Of a stretch of DNA of 64,000 nt, positions 1-6,747 are shown in pieces; position 1 is the first letter of the stretch; each line of letters opens with the position of its first letter. The stretch comes from Candidatus Vesicomyosocius sp. SY067_SCS001 (lineage in GTDB: Bacteria; Pseudomonadota; Gammaproteobacteria; PS1; Pseudothioglobaceae), in NCBI RefSeq assembly GCF_014706615.1, contig NZ_CP054877.1, forward strand, positions 310,001 through 374,000. Direction: 5' to 3'. Both the position numbers and the translations under genes were made by a program. The notes below the pieces were generated by a model, which was not told the origin of the DNA, did no database searches, and worked only from the letters and a program-made list of their open reading frames with translations.

Positions 1-429
1 GCCAGCAATAATATGTCTATCTAATAAATAACAAATACCACCAGCACTATGTCCTGGTGTATTAATAATTTTAGCTGTTGTATTGCCAATAAGAATAGTG
101 TCGTTGTTTTCAACTGTCTCAGGTAAATTATTAATCTGTAAATAAGGAATTTCATTAATACCTACTGTTATTCTAGCGCCCGTTGCTTCTACAATTTCAT
201 CAACGGCATTGGTATGGTCAAAATGCCAATGAGTTAGCCAAATATCAGTGAGTGTATAGCCTTTATCGTGTATTCTTTGAATAAACAATGGTGCATTCCA
301 TGCTGGATCAACAATGGCACAGGTTTTTGTACTATGATCAAAGATAAAGTGAATAGAATCTTTTAAAATACCAATATGATAGAGAATTTCTAGTGTATAA
401 GTTTTTTCTTTAAAAGTTTGTATATTCAT
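1..429 (-). CDS. MBL-fold metallo-hydrolase (glyoxalase II-like), 3' end outside window
   Basis: An open frame runs from an ATG at 429 on the minus strand to the window edge (143 codons visible, no stop). The metallo-beta-lactamase zinc motif is clear: T-H-W-H-F-D-H at residues 66-72 (HxHxDH), preceded by the VDPAW segment at 40-44. A second metal-binding histidine lies in NTPGHSAGG near residue 130. Such proteins are cytoplasmic hydrolases, often of glutathione thioesters (GloB-like) or persulfides. The C-terminal part that would separate GloB from other MBL hydrolases is missing, so no symbol is given. No strong Shine-Dalgarno is visible. It is divergent from the tRNA genes that follow. Confidence 0.85.
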   Translation of the reverse strand, partial: MNIQTFKEKTYTLEILYHIGILKDSIHFIFDHSTKTCAIVDPAWNAPLFIQRIHDKGYTLTDIWLTHWHFDHTNAVDEIVEATGARITVGINEIPYLQINNLPETVENNDTILIGNTTAKIINTPGHSAGGICYLLDRHIIAG

Positions 430-453
430 ATTATTATTTTAACAAAAAATGTC

Positions 454-481
454 TTGACTATTCTAACTTAGAGATTATAAT
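454..481 (+). promoter_or_regulatory. sigma70 promoter of the tRNA-Ala/tRNA-Glu unit
   Basis: A TTGACT -35 box (454-459) and a perfect TATAAT -10 box (476-481) are separated by 16 bases. They lie about 43 bases before the first tRNA nucleotide. This is the best sigma70-like promoter seen in the window and fits a stable RNA operon. Confidence 0.75.
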
Positions 482-524
482 TTAAATTTTTTGCTGATAG
501 GTTAGTAATTTAATAATGTTTTGT

Positions 525-600
525 GGGGCTATAGCTCAGTTGGGAGAGCACGATACTGGCAGTGTCGGGGTCAGCGGTTCGATTCCGCTTAGCTCCACCA
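525..600 (+). tRNA. tRNA-Ala (anticodon GGC)
   Basis: This is a 76-nt cloverleaf with encoded CCA. The acceptor stem pairs 525-531 with 590-596, including the G3-U70 wobble pair that is the alanine identity element. The anticodon stem CGATA/TGTCG closes a loop CTGGCAG, giving anticodon GGC, which reads GCC and GCU. The T-arm carries the GTTCGAT loop. It is followed 16 bases later by tRNA-Glu and is probably co-transcribed with it. Confidence 0.96.
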
Positions 601-616
601 TAAGCAAAAATATTAT

Positions 617-691
617 GTCGCCTTCGTCTATCGGTTAGGACACAAGGTTTTCATCCTTGTAAGAGGAGTTCGATTCTCCTAGGCGATGCCA
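617..691 (+). tRNA. tRNA-Glu (anticodon TTC), copy 1
   Basis: This is a 75-nt cloverleaf with encoded CCA. The acceptor arms GTCGCCT/AGGCGAT pair with a G-U at position 1-72, and the discriminator base is G. The anticodon stem CAAGG/CCTTG encloses loop TTTTCAT, giving anticodon TTC. The D-arm core TCGTCTATCGG is typical of glutamate tRNAs. A second, sequence-divergent tRNA-Glu lies at 2247-2324. Confidence 0.96.
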
Positions 692-1335
692 TATTTTAAG
701 TAAGTTTTGATAGATTGTGGGTTACTACTAAAGTAGTACTTATAAATTCTTGACTGGTATAGAACAATTATAATATCCATACTATTTAGTAGACATTGAA
801 AGTTTAGTTATACTACTTTAAATATGTAGTTACTGAAGTATTACTTGTGATAAATAATCAAATAGATTTTAGAAGTTAGAGACTTTCTCAAATAAAGCTC
901 AAAACTTATTTGTGATTGAATAGAATGAGCTATTTAAAGTTATTTTATAATAGGTATATATAATCTTAAATTATAAAAGACTTCTATTAAATAAGCACTA
1001 AATCGGTCAAGACATTATGTATAGATTAATGTTCAGATATTATCTTTTCAGTATTTATGTGATAAATTAAATTAAGAGAGATAATTATTTAGAAAGTAAT
1101 TAACTGTGTATGATAGAATCATTCTTTTGTATACCTATTATTTGTTATGTGTCTATAGTAAATAGGATCGTTGCTAATAATCGACATCAAACAAGAAAAT
1201 AACATCTAGTATTTTGATATTAATTATTGGGAGATATAGTTATCAAAATAGTAGACTGTGATATTTTAGAGGCCATAGATAAAAGTTAATAGACAAGGTA
1301 ATGGATGATATTAATCTAGTATGATGAAATAAAAT
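692..1335. other. Gene-free AT-rich stretch (~640 bp)
   Basis: No open frame of credible length, no codon bias and no convincing RNA structure are visible. Stop codons are frequent in all frames. A TTGACT at 750-755 is followed by a TATAAT-like motif, but the spacing is only 13 bases. The stretch looks like eroded former coding DNA, but I recognise no parent gene. Confidence 0.6.
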
Positions 1336-1665
1336 TTATAGGTTTGTTAAAATTATTATTGTAAATGTGATAGCCATAATACCTAAAGCAACTGTTATTT
1401 TAGCTAATACAGTCCAAATTTTTGAACCGGTGTAACGATTAGCAGCGTTCCATGTACCTATCATTTGACATACGTTATATGTTAAAGCCACTAATATCGT
1501 AATAATAACCAGTGCTATAGATTCAGACATCTCAACTACTAGCATTACTATTTGTCCAATAAGTCCTACTAATACACCATAGAACCAATATGTTTTAGCT
1601 AGACCAAAATCACCATCAATTAACTTCTTAAAAAAAACTTTTTGTATTTCTTGAACATCATCCAT
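1336..1665 (-). CDS. Small hypothetical membrane protein (3 predicted TM segments)
   Basis: A 109-residue protein with a short polar N-terminus (residues 1-23) and three hydrophobic segments at about 26-46, 48-68 and 84-107. There is no signal peptide and no recognised catalytic motif. The start is supported by AGGAA nine bases upstream of the ATG on the minus strand. The segment around FGLAKTYWFYGVL recalls small, unnamed inner-membrane proteins of gammaproteobacteria, but I cannot assign a function. It is an island between two gene-free stretches, which suggests it is kept by selection while its surroundings decayed. Confidence 0.7.
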   Translation of the reverse strand: MDDVQEIQKVFFKKLIDGDFGLAKTYWFYGVLVGLIGQIVMLVVEMSESIALVIITILVALTYNVCQMIGTWNAANRYTGSKIWTVLAKITVALGIMAITFTIIILTNL

Positions 1666-2102
1666 ATATTATATTCCTATTATTTCATATTAAATAGTTG
1701 TTCCAAACTAATAAAGCTTAATTGTAGACTAAATTGAATAATACTTTACAAGGTTTTAATAAAGTATTAGGTAGTATAACTTATTTAATATAACTCAAAT
1801 CACAGCAATAATTATCACTATATCTAGATTTAATTTAAGAATAATAATATAAAAAATTTTAAGAGTATTACAGAACTTTATTTATTTTTCTTATAGTGTA
1901 TATGAATTATAACAAGATTAATCGTTATTAGCATAACTAGTAAATATAGATTGTATAATAGAGAATAATTACTAGATTTATACTCGTAATAGTAGGAGTT
2001 ATAATTTTGTCGTATAGTATGGTTCTTTAGTAGAAAGAATGGTTGATTAAAGTACGGTATTTGTAATCTATTTTACTTTATCAAAAGTAAAGAAAGTGTA
2101 TA

Positions 2103-2155
2103 TTACCTTTGTTTATTGGTTAGCATCCTAGATTTTTATCTTATATTGAAAGAAT
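2103..2155 (+). pseudogene. Degenerate tRNA-Glu-like relic
   Basis: From CCTTTGTTTATTGGTTAG onward the sequence follows the D-arm and anticodon arm of the tRNA-Glu at 617-691. About two thirds of positions match over some 36 bases, and most mismatches are C to T or G to A. The anticodon-arm part also resembles the tRNA-Glu at 2247 (shared CCTAG). The acceptor stem, anticodon-stem pairing and T-arm are lost, so it cannot fold as a tRNA. It is probably a decayed third glutamate tRNA or a partial duplication. The identity was judged by eye. Confidence 0.5.
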
Positions 2156-2186
2156 AGCATGGTTTTTATAAAAACCATGCTATTCT
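2151..2186. repeat. Perfect 17-bp inverted repeat (hairpin)
   Basis: Arms 2151-2167 and 2170-2186 are exact reverse complements with only two bases between them. On the + strand a T-rich TTTTG follows, so it could work as an intrinsic terminator. However, the nearest upstream + strand transcript would be the relic just before it. Confidence 0.8.
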
Positions 2187-2246
2187 TTTGTCTGATTTGT
2201 AAAATATTTAGTCTATTTCTCTAGATTTATCTATTAAAATACCTCT

Positions 2247-2324
2247 GTCGCGTTCGTCTAGTCTGGCCCAGGACCCTAGGATTTCATCCTAGTAACAGGA
2301 GTTCAAATCTCTTACGTGACGCCA
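2247..2324 (+). tRNA. tRNA-Glu (anticodon TTC), copy 2
   Basis: This is a 78-nt cloverleaf with encoded CCA and discriminator G. Acceptor arms GTCGCGT/ACGTGAC pair fully, counting one G-U. The anticodon stem CTAGG/CCTAG encloses loop ATTTCAT, giving TTC. The D-loop is eleven bases long (AGTCTGGCCCA), two more than in E. coli tRNA-Glu. The T-arm AGGAG/CTCTT has one G-U pair. The sequence differs clearly from copy 1. It ends 29 bases before rluD. Confidence 0.92.
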
Positions 2325-2353
2325 TTTTATATCTACGTGAGTGGTGTACCAAC

Positions 2354-3298
2354 ATGAGCTTATTAAGCATTATTATTCCAAATCGATTTATTAGTCAGCG
2401 AGTTGATGTTGCAATGGCACAAATGTTGCCTAATTATTCACGTACTAAAATTATCTACTGGATAAAGTCTGGTAATGCTTTAATTCATCGCAAAACTTTT
2501 AAACCTAAAGAAAAAGTTACAGGCGGTGAGATAGTTAATTTATCAATTAAAACTAAAAAAACGAATGTGTGGTTAGCAGAAGATGTCATCATTGATGTGG
2601 TATATGAAGATTCAGAGATTATTGTTGTTAACAAACCAGTAGGTTTAGTAACACATCCTGGCGCAAACAATTGGATAGGAACACTTGCTAATGCATTGTT
2701 ATATTATGATTCATCTTTAGCCAATCTTGATCGAGCTGGTATTGTTCATCGTTTGGATAAAAATACCTCAGGATTAATGGTGATTGCACGTAGTGAATAT
2801 GCACAAAAATATTTAACTGAGCAGTTACAAACTCATAGTATTTCACGAGAATATTCAGCCATTGTATATGGTTATATGATTTCTGGAGGTAGTGTTGATG
2901 CACCAATAGGGCGTGATCCTAAAGATAGAATTAAACAAGCAGTGGTTAAATATGGTAAAGATGCTCTTACTCATTATCGTATTATTGAACGTTTCACACA
3001 TCATACCCATGTTAAAGCAATTTTAGAAACAGGGCGTACTCATCAAATTCGAGTACACTTATCATTTATTGGACATCCACTTATTGCTGATCCAATATAT
3101 GGTGGTAAAGTTCATTTTCCAAAAAAAGCAGATAAACAACTAACAAAGGCACTTAAAAATTTTAATCGTCAAACTCTTCATGCTAGAAAGCTCACACTTA
3201 TTCATCCAATATCTGGTAAATTAATGTCGTGGAAAGTACCATTACCACAAGATATGCAAGATTTATTACAAGTATTGGCTAAATTTGATGCGTGCTGA
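2354..3298 (+). CDS. rluD: 23S rRNA pseudouridine synthase RluD
   Basis: A 314-residue RluA-family pseudouridine synthase. The N-terminal S4 RNA-binding domain covers roughly residues 15-75. The catalytic motif HRLDKNTSG at 132-140 contains the nucleophilic Asp135. HPGANNWIGT at 101-110 and the RTHQIRVHL segment match RluD rather than RluC. RluD modifies U1911, U1915 and U1917 in helix 69 of 23S rRNA, at the ribosomal subunit interface. E. coli RluD has 326 residues, so this one is full length. It starts just after tRNA-Glu copy 2 and converges on the S24-like gene. Confidence 0.93.
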   Translation: MSLLSIIIPNRFISQRVDVAMAQMLPNYSRTKIIYWIKSGNALIHRKTFKPKEKVTGGEIVNLSIKTKKTNVWLAEDVIIDVVYEDSEIIVVNKPVGLVTHPGANNWIGTLANALLYYDSSLANLDRAGIVHRLDKNTSGLMVIARSEYAQKYLTEQLQTHSISREYSAIVYGYMISGGSVDAPIGRDPKDRIKQAVVKYGKDALTHYRIIERFTHHTHVKAILETGRTHQIRVHLSFIGHPLIADPIYGGKVHFPKKADKQLTKALKNFNRQTLHARKLTLIHPISGKLMSWKVPLPQDMQDLLQVLAKFDAC

Positions 3299-3356
3299 TT
3301 AGAAGAATTGTAAATCAGATATTAACTAAACAAAATATTGAGCATATTATCTTTTG

Positions 3357-3773
3357 TTACAGTTGTTTTTCTTTATTATTTTTAAACGTGCCACTAGCGC
3401 TAAAGCTCATTTCTTTAGTGGATGTATTAAGATGATAATAATGTAGTGGCTTTTGTTTGCGTTGTTTTTGTTGTACTACACATCCTACAATTGTAAATTC
3501 ACCTTTAAGCTCAATGTCATCATATTGTGTATTTAAGCAGATCAAAAATTTTCTTGAACCACGTTCAATATATTGGCGAAAATATATCTCCATATCATAC
3601 CGTACAACAGCGTAAGCATGATTATGAATTTTCATACTAGGGTCAATAATAACAATACAGTTCTCACTAAACTCTGGCGTCATGTATTTACCTAAATTTT
3701 GCAATGCAAATGGCTCAGAATTGGTTGAACAATTTGTTTTAAATATCTCTTGTGGTGTGTCTAAGTCTGACAT
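3357..3773 (-). CDS. LexA/S24-like fold protein lacking the catalytic serine
   Basis: A 138-residue protein without a DNA-binding domain. EPFALQNLGKYMTPEF (residues 20-35) aligns with the S24 peptidase active-site region, normally EPFALQxLGDSMxPEF. The catalytic Ser is Tyr30 here, and the basic position in FRQY is Arg66 rather than Lys. The protein is therefore probably not an autopeptidase and may keep only the fold as a binding or sensing module. It overlaps the mutM stop region by 13 bases and is likely translated with mutM on a minus-strand unit. Its actual role is unknown. Confidence 0.75.
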   Translation of the reverse strand: MSDLDTPQEIFKTNCSTNSEPFALQNLGKYMTPEFSENCIVIIDPSMKIHNHAYAVVRYDMEIYFRQYIERGSRKFLICLNTQYDDIELKGEFTIVGCVVQQKQRKQKPLHYYHLNTSTKEMSFSASGTFKNNKEKQL

Positions 3774-4570
3774 TTTTTACAATAAAATGTTGATCGTTGG
3801 TTTTGCACAAACCTAGTTATTATACCTTTGCAACGATAACATTTTTTGTTTTTAAATCCATATACGGATAAATTTTGTGTGAAATATCCAGGATTACCAT
3901 TAACTTGAACAAAATCTTGTAAAGTTGTACCGCCTGCTTCAATAGCCTGAGTTAAGATATTTTTAATACTTTGTGTTAAAATATTATATCTAGTTTTAGA
4001 TATAATGCCAGCTTTTAGTTTTGGGTTAATACCTGCCATAAATAAACTTTCGCAAGCATATATATTACCCACACCAACCACTATTTTGTTATCCATAATA
4101 AAAGCTTTTATGTTTTGTTGTTTGTTTCTTGATTTTTGATATAAATACCCATTATAGAATGATGTTTTTAACGGCTCAACCCCTAATGAGTCTAGTAGTT
4201 TATGTGAGCCATCTTTTGAAAATAATACTGCACCAAAACGTCTTGGGTCTTTTAAGCGCATACTTGTTCCATTTTGCAATTGTAATTCAAAATGTTCATG
4301 TTTTAATAGTGGTGTGTTTATATCAACCACTTTAATTGAACCGCTCATACCTAAATGGATTATTAAGGTACCTATTTTAAACTTAATTAATAAGTATTTA
4401 CCACGACGATCAATTGTATTGATCGATTGATTAGTGAGTGTTGTTGATAAGTGTTTAGGAATAACCCAACGTAAATTCTTTCGATGTAGTATCACTTTGT
4501 TTACTTTTTGATTGATAATCAAAGATGTAAGCCCACGCTTAATGGTTTCAATTTCAGGAAGTTCTGGCAT
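3761..4570 (-). CDS. mutM: Formamidopyrimidine-DNA glycosylase (Fpg/MutM)
   Basis: A 269-residue base-excision repair enzyme that removes 8-oxoguanine and formamidopyrimidines and cuts the abasic site. The mature N-terminus PELPEIET (Pro2 nucleophile, Glu3) is intact. The catalytic lysine lies in RRGKYLL near residue 57. The C-terminal zinc finger has C-x2-C-x16-C-x2-C spacing (CYRC ... CKKC). The length matches the family. The gene overlaps the downstream S24-like gene. Its start lies 67 bases from the start of the divergent PuuD-like gene. Confidence 0.97.
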   Translation of the reverse strand: MPELPEIETIKRGLTSLIINQKVNKVILHRKNLRWVIPKHLSTTLTNQSINTIDRRGKYLLIKFKIGTLIIHLGMSGSIKVVDINTPLLKHEHFELQLQNGTSMRLKDPRRFGAVLFSKDGSHKLLDSLGVEPLKTSFYNGYLYQKSRNKQQNIKAFIMDNKIVVGVGNIYACESLFMAGINPKLKAGIISKTRYNILTQSIKNILTQAIEAGGTTLQDFVQVNGNPGYFTQNLSVYGFKNKKCYRCKGIITRFVQNQRSTFYCKKCQT

Positions 4571-4637
4571 AAAATGATTTTAAATTAAATAGAATAACCT
4601 ATTATAATTATCAACTTTAACAACTATGGAGAAAAAT

Positions 4638-5222
4638 ATGTTTGATCGTATCAATTTAGTTCAGTGTAAAATCCTTTTAGGATTTATTCTATCAGTTATT
4701 GTATTTTTTAGTTTTAATTATAATATAGCTGAGGCTCAGAACCTAACACATTATGGCTTAATAGTATGGTTACACGTTCTAGCAGGTATTGTTTGGATTG
4801 GGTTGCTTTATTACTTTAATTTTGTGCAAGTTCCAGCCATGGGTCAAGCATTATCAGATACTGACGGTCCTGGTCCAGCAGCTATTGGTAAGTATATTGC
4901 TCCTCGTGCTTTATTATGGTTTCGTATGGCGGCAATAACTACTTGGATTTTAGGTTTAGTATTGTTAGCAACAAAAGATGCTATCCTTAGTGCATTTATG
5001 TTAGAACCTACTTTTCAAATTATTGGTATTGGTGCATGGATGGGAACTATCATGGTATTTAATGTTTGGTTTATTATTTGGCCAAATCAACAAAAGATTT
5101 TAGGTATGAAATCTGCAAGTGATACAGACATTGTAATAGCAAAAAAAAATGCAGCATTAGCATCAAGTGTTAATGTGATTTTATCTATTCCAATGTTATT
5201 AACTATGCTTGCATGGCACTAA
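4638..5222 (+). CDS. PuuD/Urate_ox_N-type membrane protein without cytochrome domain
   Basis: The start is taken at the ATG at 4638 because GGAG at 4628-4631 sits six bases before it; an upstream in-frame ATG at 4626 overlaps that Shine-Dalgarno. The 194-residue product has about five hydrophobic segments. It carries WLHVLAGIVWIG and FNVWFIIWPNQQKIL, typical of the N-terminal membrane domain of PuuD-type urate hydroxylases (DUF989/Urate_ox_N). The C-terminal cytochrome c domain of full PuuD is absent and no purine-degradation genes are nearby. A haem- or electron-linked membrane role is more likely than urate oxidation, but this is inference. Confidence 0.75.
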   Translation: MFDRINLVQCKILLGFILSVIVFFSFNYNIAEAQNLTHYGLIVWLHVLAGIVWIGLLYYFNFVQVPAMGQALSDTDGPGPAAIGKYIAPRALLWFRMAAITTWILGLVLLATKDAILSAFMLEPTFQIIGIGAWMGTIMVFNVWFIIWPNQQKILGMKSASDTDIVIAKKNAALASSVNVILSIPMLLTMLAWH

Positions 5223-5342
5223 AGTAAGGAGTTGTGTATTTTAAAAGTATTTGGCTTACATTAGTGCTCTATTATTATTTTAATAATGCATATATTTGTT
5301 TTATATTCACATAATATGTTCTAATTTTACCATTGAAGATGA

Positions 5343-5390
5343 TTTGTATATTTTTGTAGTAAATTTGTATATTTTGTATCTTTTTTGTAG
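5343..5390 (+). promoter_or_regulatory. Phased TTTGTA repeats upstream of the porin
   Basis: TTTGTA occurs at 5343, 5364 and 5384, spaced 21 and 20 bases, about two helical turns. The first two lie in longer near-identical copies (TTTGTATATTTT). They end about 30 bases before the likely porin -10 box. The phasing on one DNA face would suit a dimeric activator, but no regulator is identified. Confidence 0.4.
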
Positions 5391-5419
5391 AAAAATATTT
5401 ATTACTTAAAACACATGTG

Positions 5420-5425
5420 TATAAT
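5420..5425 (+). promoter_or_regulatory. Probable porin -10 box
   Basis: A perfect TATAAT at 5420-5425 is immediately preceded by TG. No good -35 box lies 16-18 bases upstream (ATTTAT), which fits an activator-dependent promoter. The 5' untranslated region would be about 85 bases. Confidence 0.45.
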
Positions 5426-5517
5426 TTACAACATCTTTGTGTTACTTGCAAAGTAAGTTAATGCCACAGATTACAAGATTTCTTTTGGCGTATTTTTTAA
5501 ATTTTTGGAGATAAAAT

Positions 5518-6570
5518 ATGAGAAAACAGTTATTAATTACTGCTGTTGCAGCAACAATGTCAGTAGCTGCTACAGCGGATATTTCGATCACGGGTGATGC
5601 TTATATAAATGTTGCTAAACAAAAAATTGGAGCAGCTGATACTGCGAATACCAATCACGATAGTCAGCGTATTCGTCTAAAAGTAGTTGGTTCTGCAGGT
5701 GATACTAAGGTGACTGCCGTTGTACGTAACGATGGTGCAACTCGTGTAAATGATAATGATATTGATATTAGTAAAAAAAGTCTCCATATGGATAGTTTAT
5801 ATTTAACTACCAAAGTAGGGCCTGTTGATGTCAAAGTGGGGGATTATTGGGGTACAATCGGTTTAGGTGCTCGTTCTCTAGATGCTGCTAGGTCAAACGC
5901 ATTATCTGCATCAACTAAAGTAGGCGATTGGAAGTTAGGTTTATTTACTGCTGACGGTTCTAGTAATGATGGTTCTGATACAACTAATGTAAGTGCTTCT
6001 GGTCTATTAGGTCCAGTTTCTGTTGGATTAGTGCATAACCCTGGTGGGTTTACAAATTTTACTGCTAAAACTACATTTAATGGTATTTTGTTTGCTATTG
6101 ACAAATGGAATGATAAAAGAAGAAATATTATTCATAACGATACAACTCTTATTCACATTGGCGGTAAAGTTAATCACTTTACGTGGGATTTAGCGCAGAT
6201 AAAAAATGATCGAGCTTCTGATATGACTGATGCCAATATTGTTACTAATGGTAAGTTTGCGCCATTAGGCTCTATGTTGATAGGTAGATCTGCTCGAGGT
6301 GGTACAGCAACTGCTGTTGCTGATGTTAGTCATTTTAGTGAAATATTAGGTGTTGCAGTTAGTACTAAATTAGCAGGTAATACAGTTAAAGCTATTTATA
6401 CTAAAAATACTATGTTTGGTGATGATAAAGTAACAGGTACAGAGTTAATAGTTAGTCGTCCTTTAGGTGGTACTACTTTAACAGCTAATATTGCTAAACT
6501 TTCTGATGTGAATACTATTGTGAATGGCAATGCTACTAATACAGGTCTTAGACTTGATGTTAAGTTCTAG
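5518..6570 (+). CDS. Gram-negative porin (outer-membrane beta-barrel)
   Basis: A 350-residue protein with a Sec signal peptide (MRKQLLITAVAATMSVAATA, cleavage likely after residue 20). The mature part opens with DISITGDAY, as in OmpC-like general porins (Porin_4). Alternating polar/apolar strands and glycine-rich turns follow, and the chain ends in ...GLRLDVKF. The terminal Phe is the recognition signal for BAM-mediated insertion. Translation starts behind GGAG nine bases upstream. A stand-alone terminator follows, so it is a monocistronic and probably abundant protein. Substrate specificity cannot be read from the sequence. Confidence 0.9.
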   Translation: MRKQLLITAVAATMSVAATADISITGDAYINVAKQKIGAADTANTNHDSQRIRLKVVGSAGDTKVTAVVRNDGATRVNDNDIDISKKSLHMDSLYLTTKVGPVDVKVGDYWGTIGLGARSLDAARSNALSASTKVGDWKLGLFTADGSSNDGSDTTNVSASGLLGPVSVGLVHNPGGFTNFTAKTTFNGILFAIDKWNDKRRNIIHNDTTLIHIGGKVNHFTWDLAQIKNDRASDMTDANIVTNGKFAPLGSMLIGRSARGGTATAVADVSHFSEILGVAVSTKLAGNTVKAIYTKNTMFGDDKVTGTELIVSRPLGGTTLTANIAKLSDVNTIVNGNATNTGLRLDVKF

Positions 6571-6627
6571 ATTATACAGTAGTATAAAAACTAGATTTAA
6601 TTTTAAAAGTCTAATCTAGTTAGTTCT

Positions 6628-6670
6628 AAAACCCCTAGTCTTATTTTAAGGCTAGGGGTTTTTATTTATT
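6628..6670 (+). terminator. Rho-independent terminator of the porin gene
   Basis: An 11-bp stem, AAAACCCCTAG (6628-6638) with CTAGGGGTTTT (6652-6662), encloses a 13-base loop and runs into a T-rich tail. It sits 58 bases after the porin stop codon. Confidence 0.88.
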
Positions 6671-6675
6671 GTATT

Positions 6676-6738
6676 TGTTTTAAATTGAAAACCTTTCTGT
6701 CTGATAAAATTCAACAGAAAGGTTTTCAATTTAAAACA
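6676..6738. repeat. Perfect 25-bp inverted repeat before the ygfZ-like gene
   Basis: Arms 6676-6700 and 6714-6738 are exact reverse complements around a 13-base loop (6701-6713). The right arm ends nine bases before the likely start codon at 6748. In RNA it would form a very stable hairpin, next to the porin terminator. It could act as a second terminator, an attenuator or a structure covering the ribosome-binding region. Confidence 0.9.
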
Positions 6739-6747
6739 TATAAAAAT

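Larger units (their letters stand above)
1666..2246. other. Gene-poor stretch with a tRNA-like relic and a perfect hairpin
   Basis: About 580 bases separate the small membrane protein from the second tRNA-Glu. No coding frame is credible. Apart from the tRNA-Glu-like relic near 2103-2155 and the hairpin at 2151-2186, described separately, I see only AT-rich, stop-dense sequence. Confidence 0.6.

Noticed and set aside
750-775. TTGACT ... TATAAT promoter in the gene-free stretch
   Set aside because: Spacing is only 13 bases, and no gene or RNA lies suitably downstream on the + strand.
2103-2155. Functional tRNA gene
   Set aside because: The acceptor stem, anticodon-stem pairing and T-arm are missing; only part of the tRNA-Glu pattern is left.
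6685-6747. N-terminal extension of YgfZ from TTG 6685
   Set aside because: It would be encoded inside the 25-bp inverted repeat, has no Shine-Dalgarno, and the family start matches ATG 6748.
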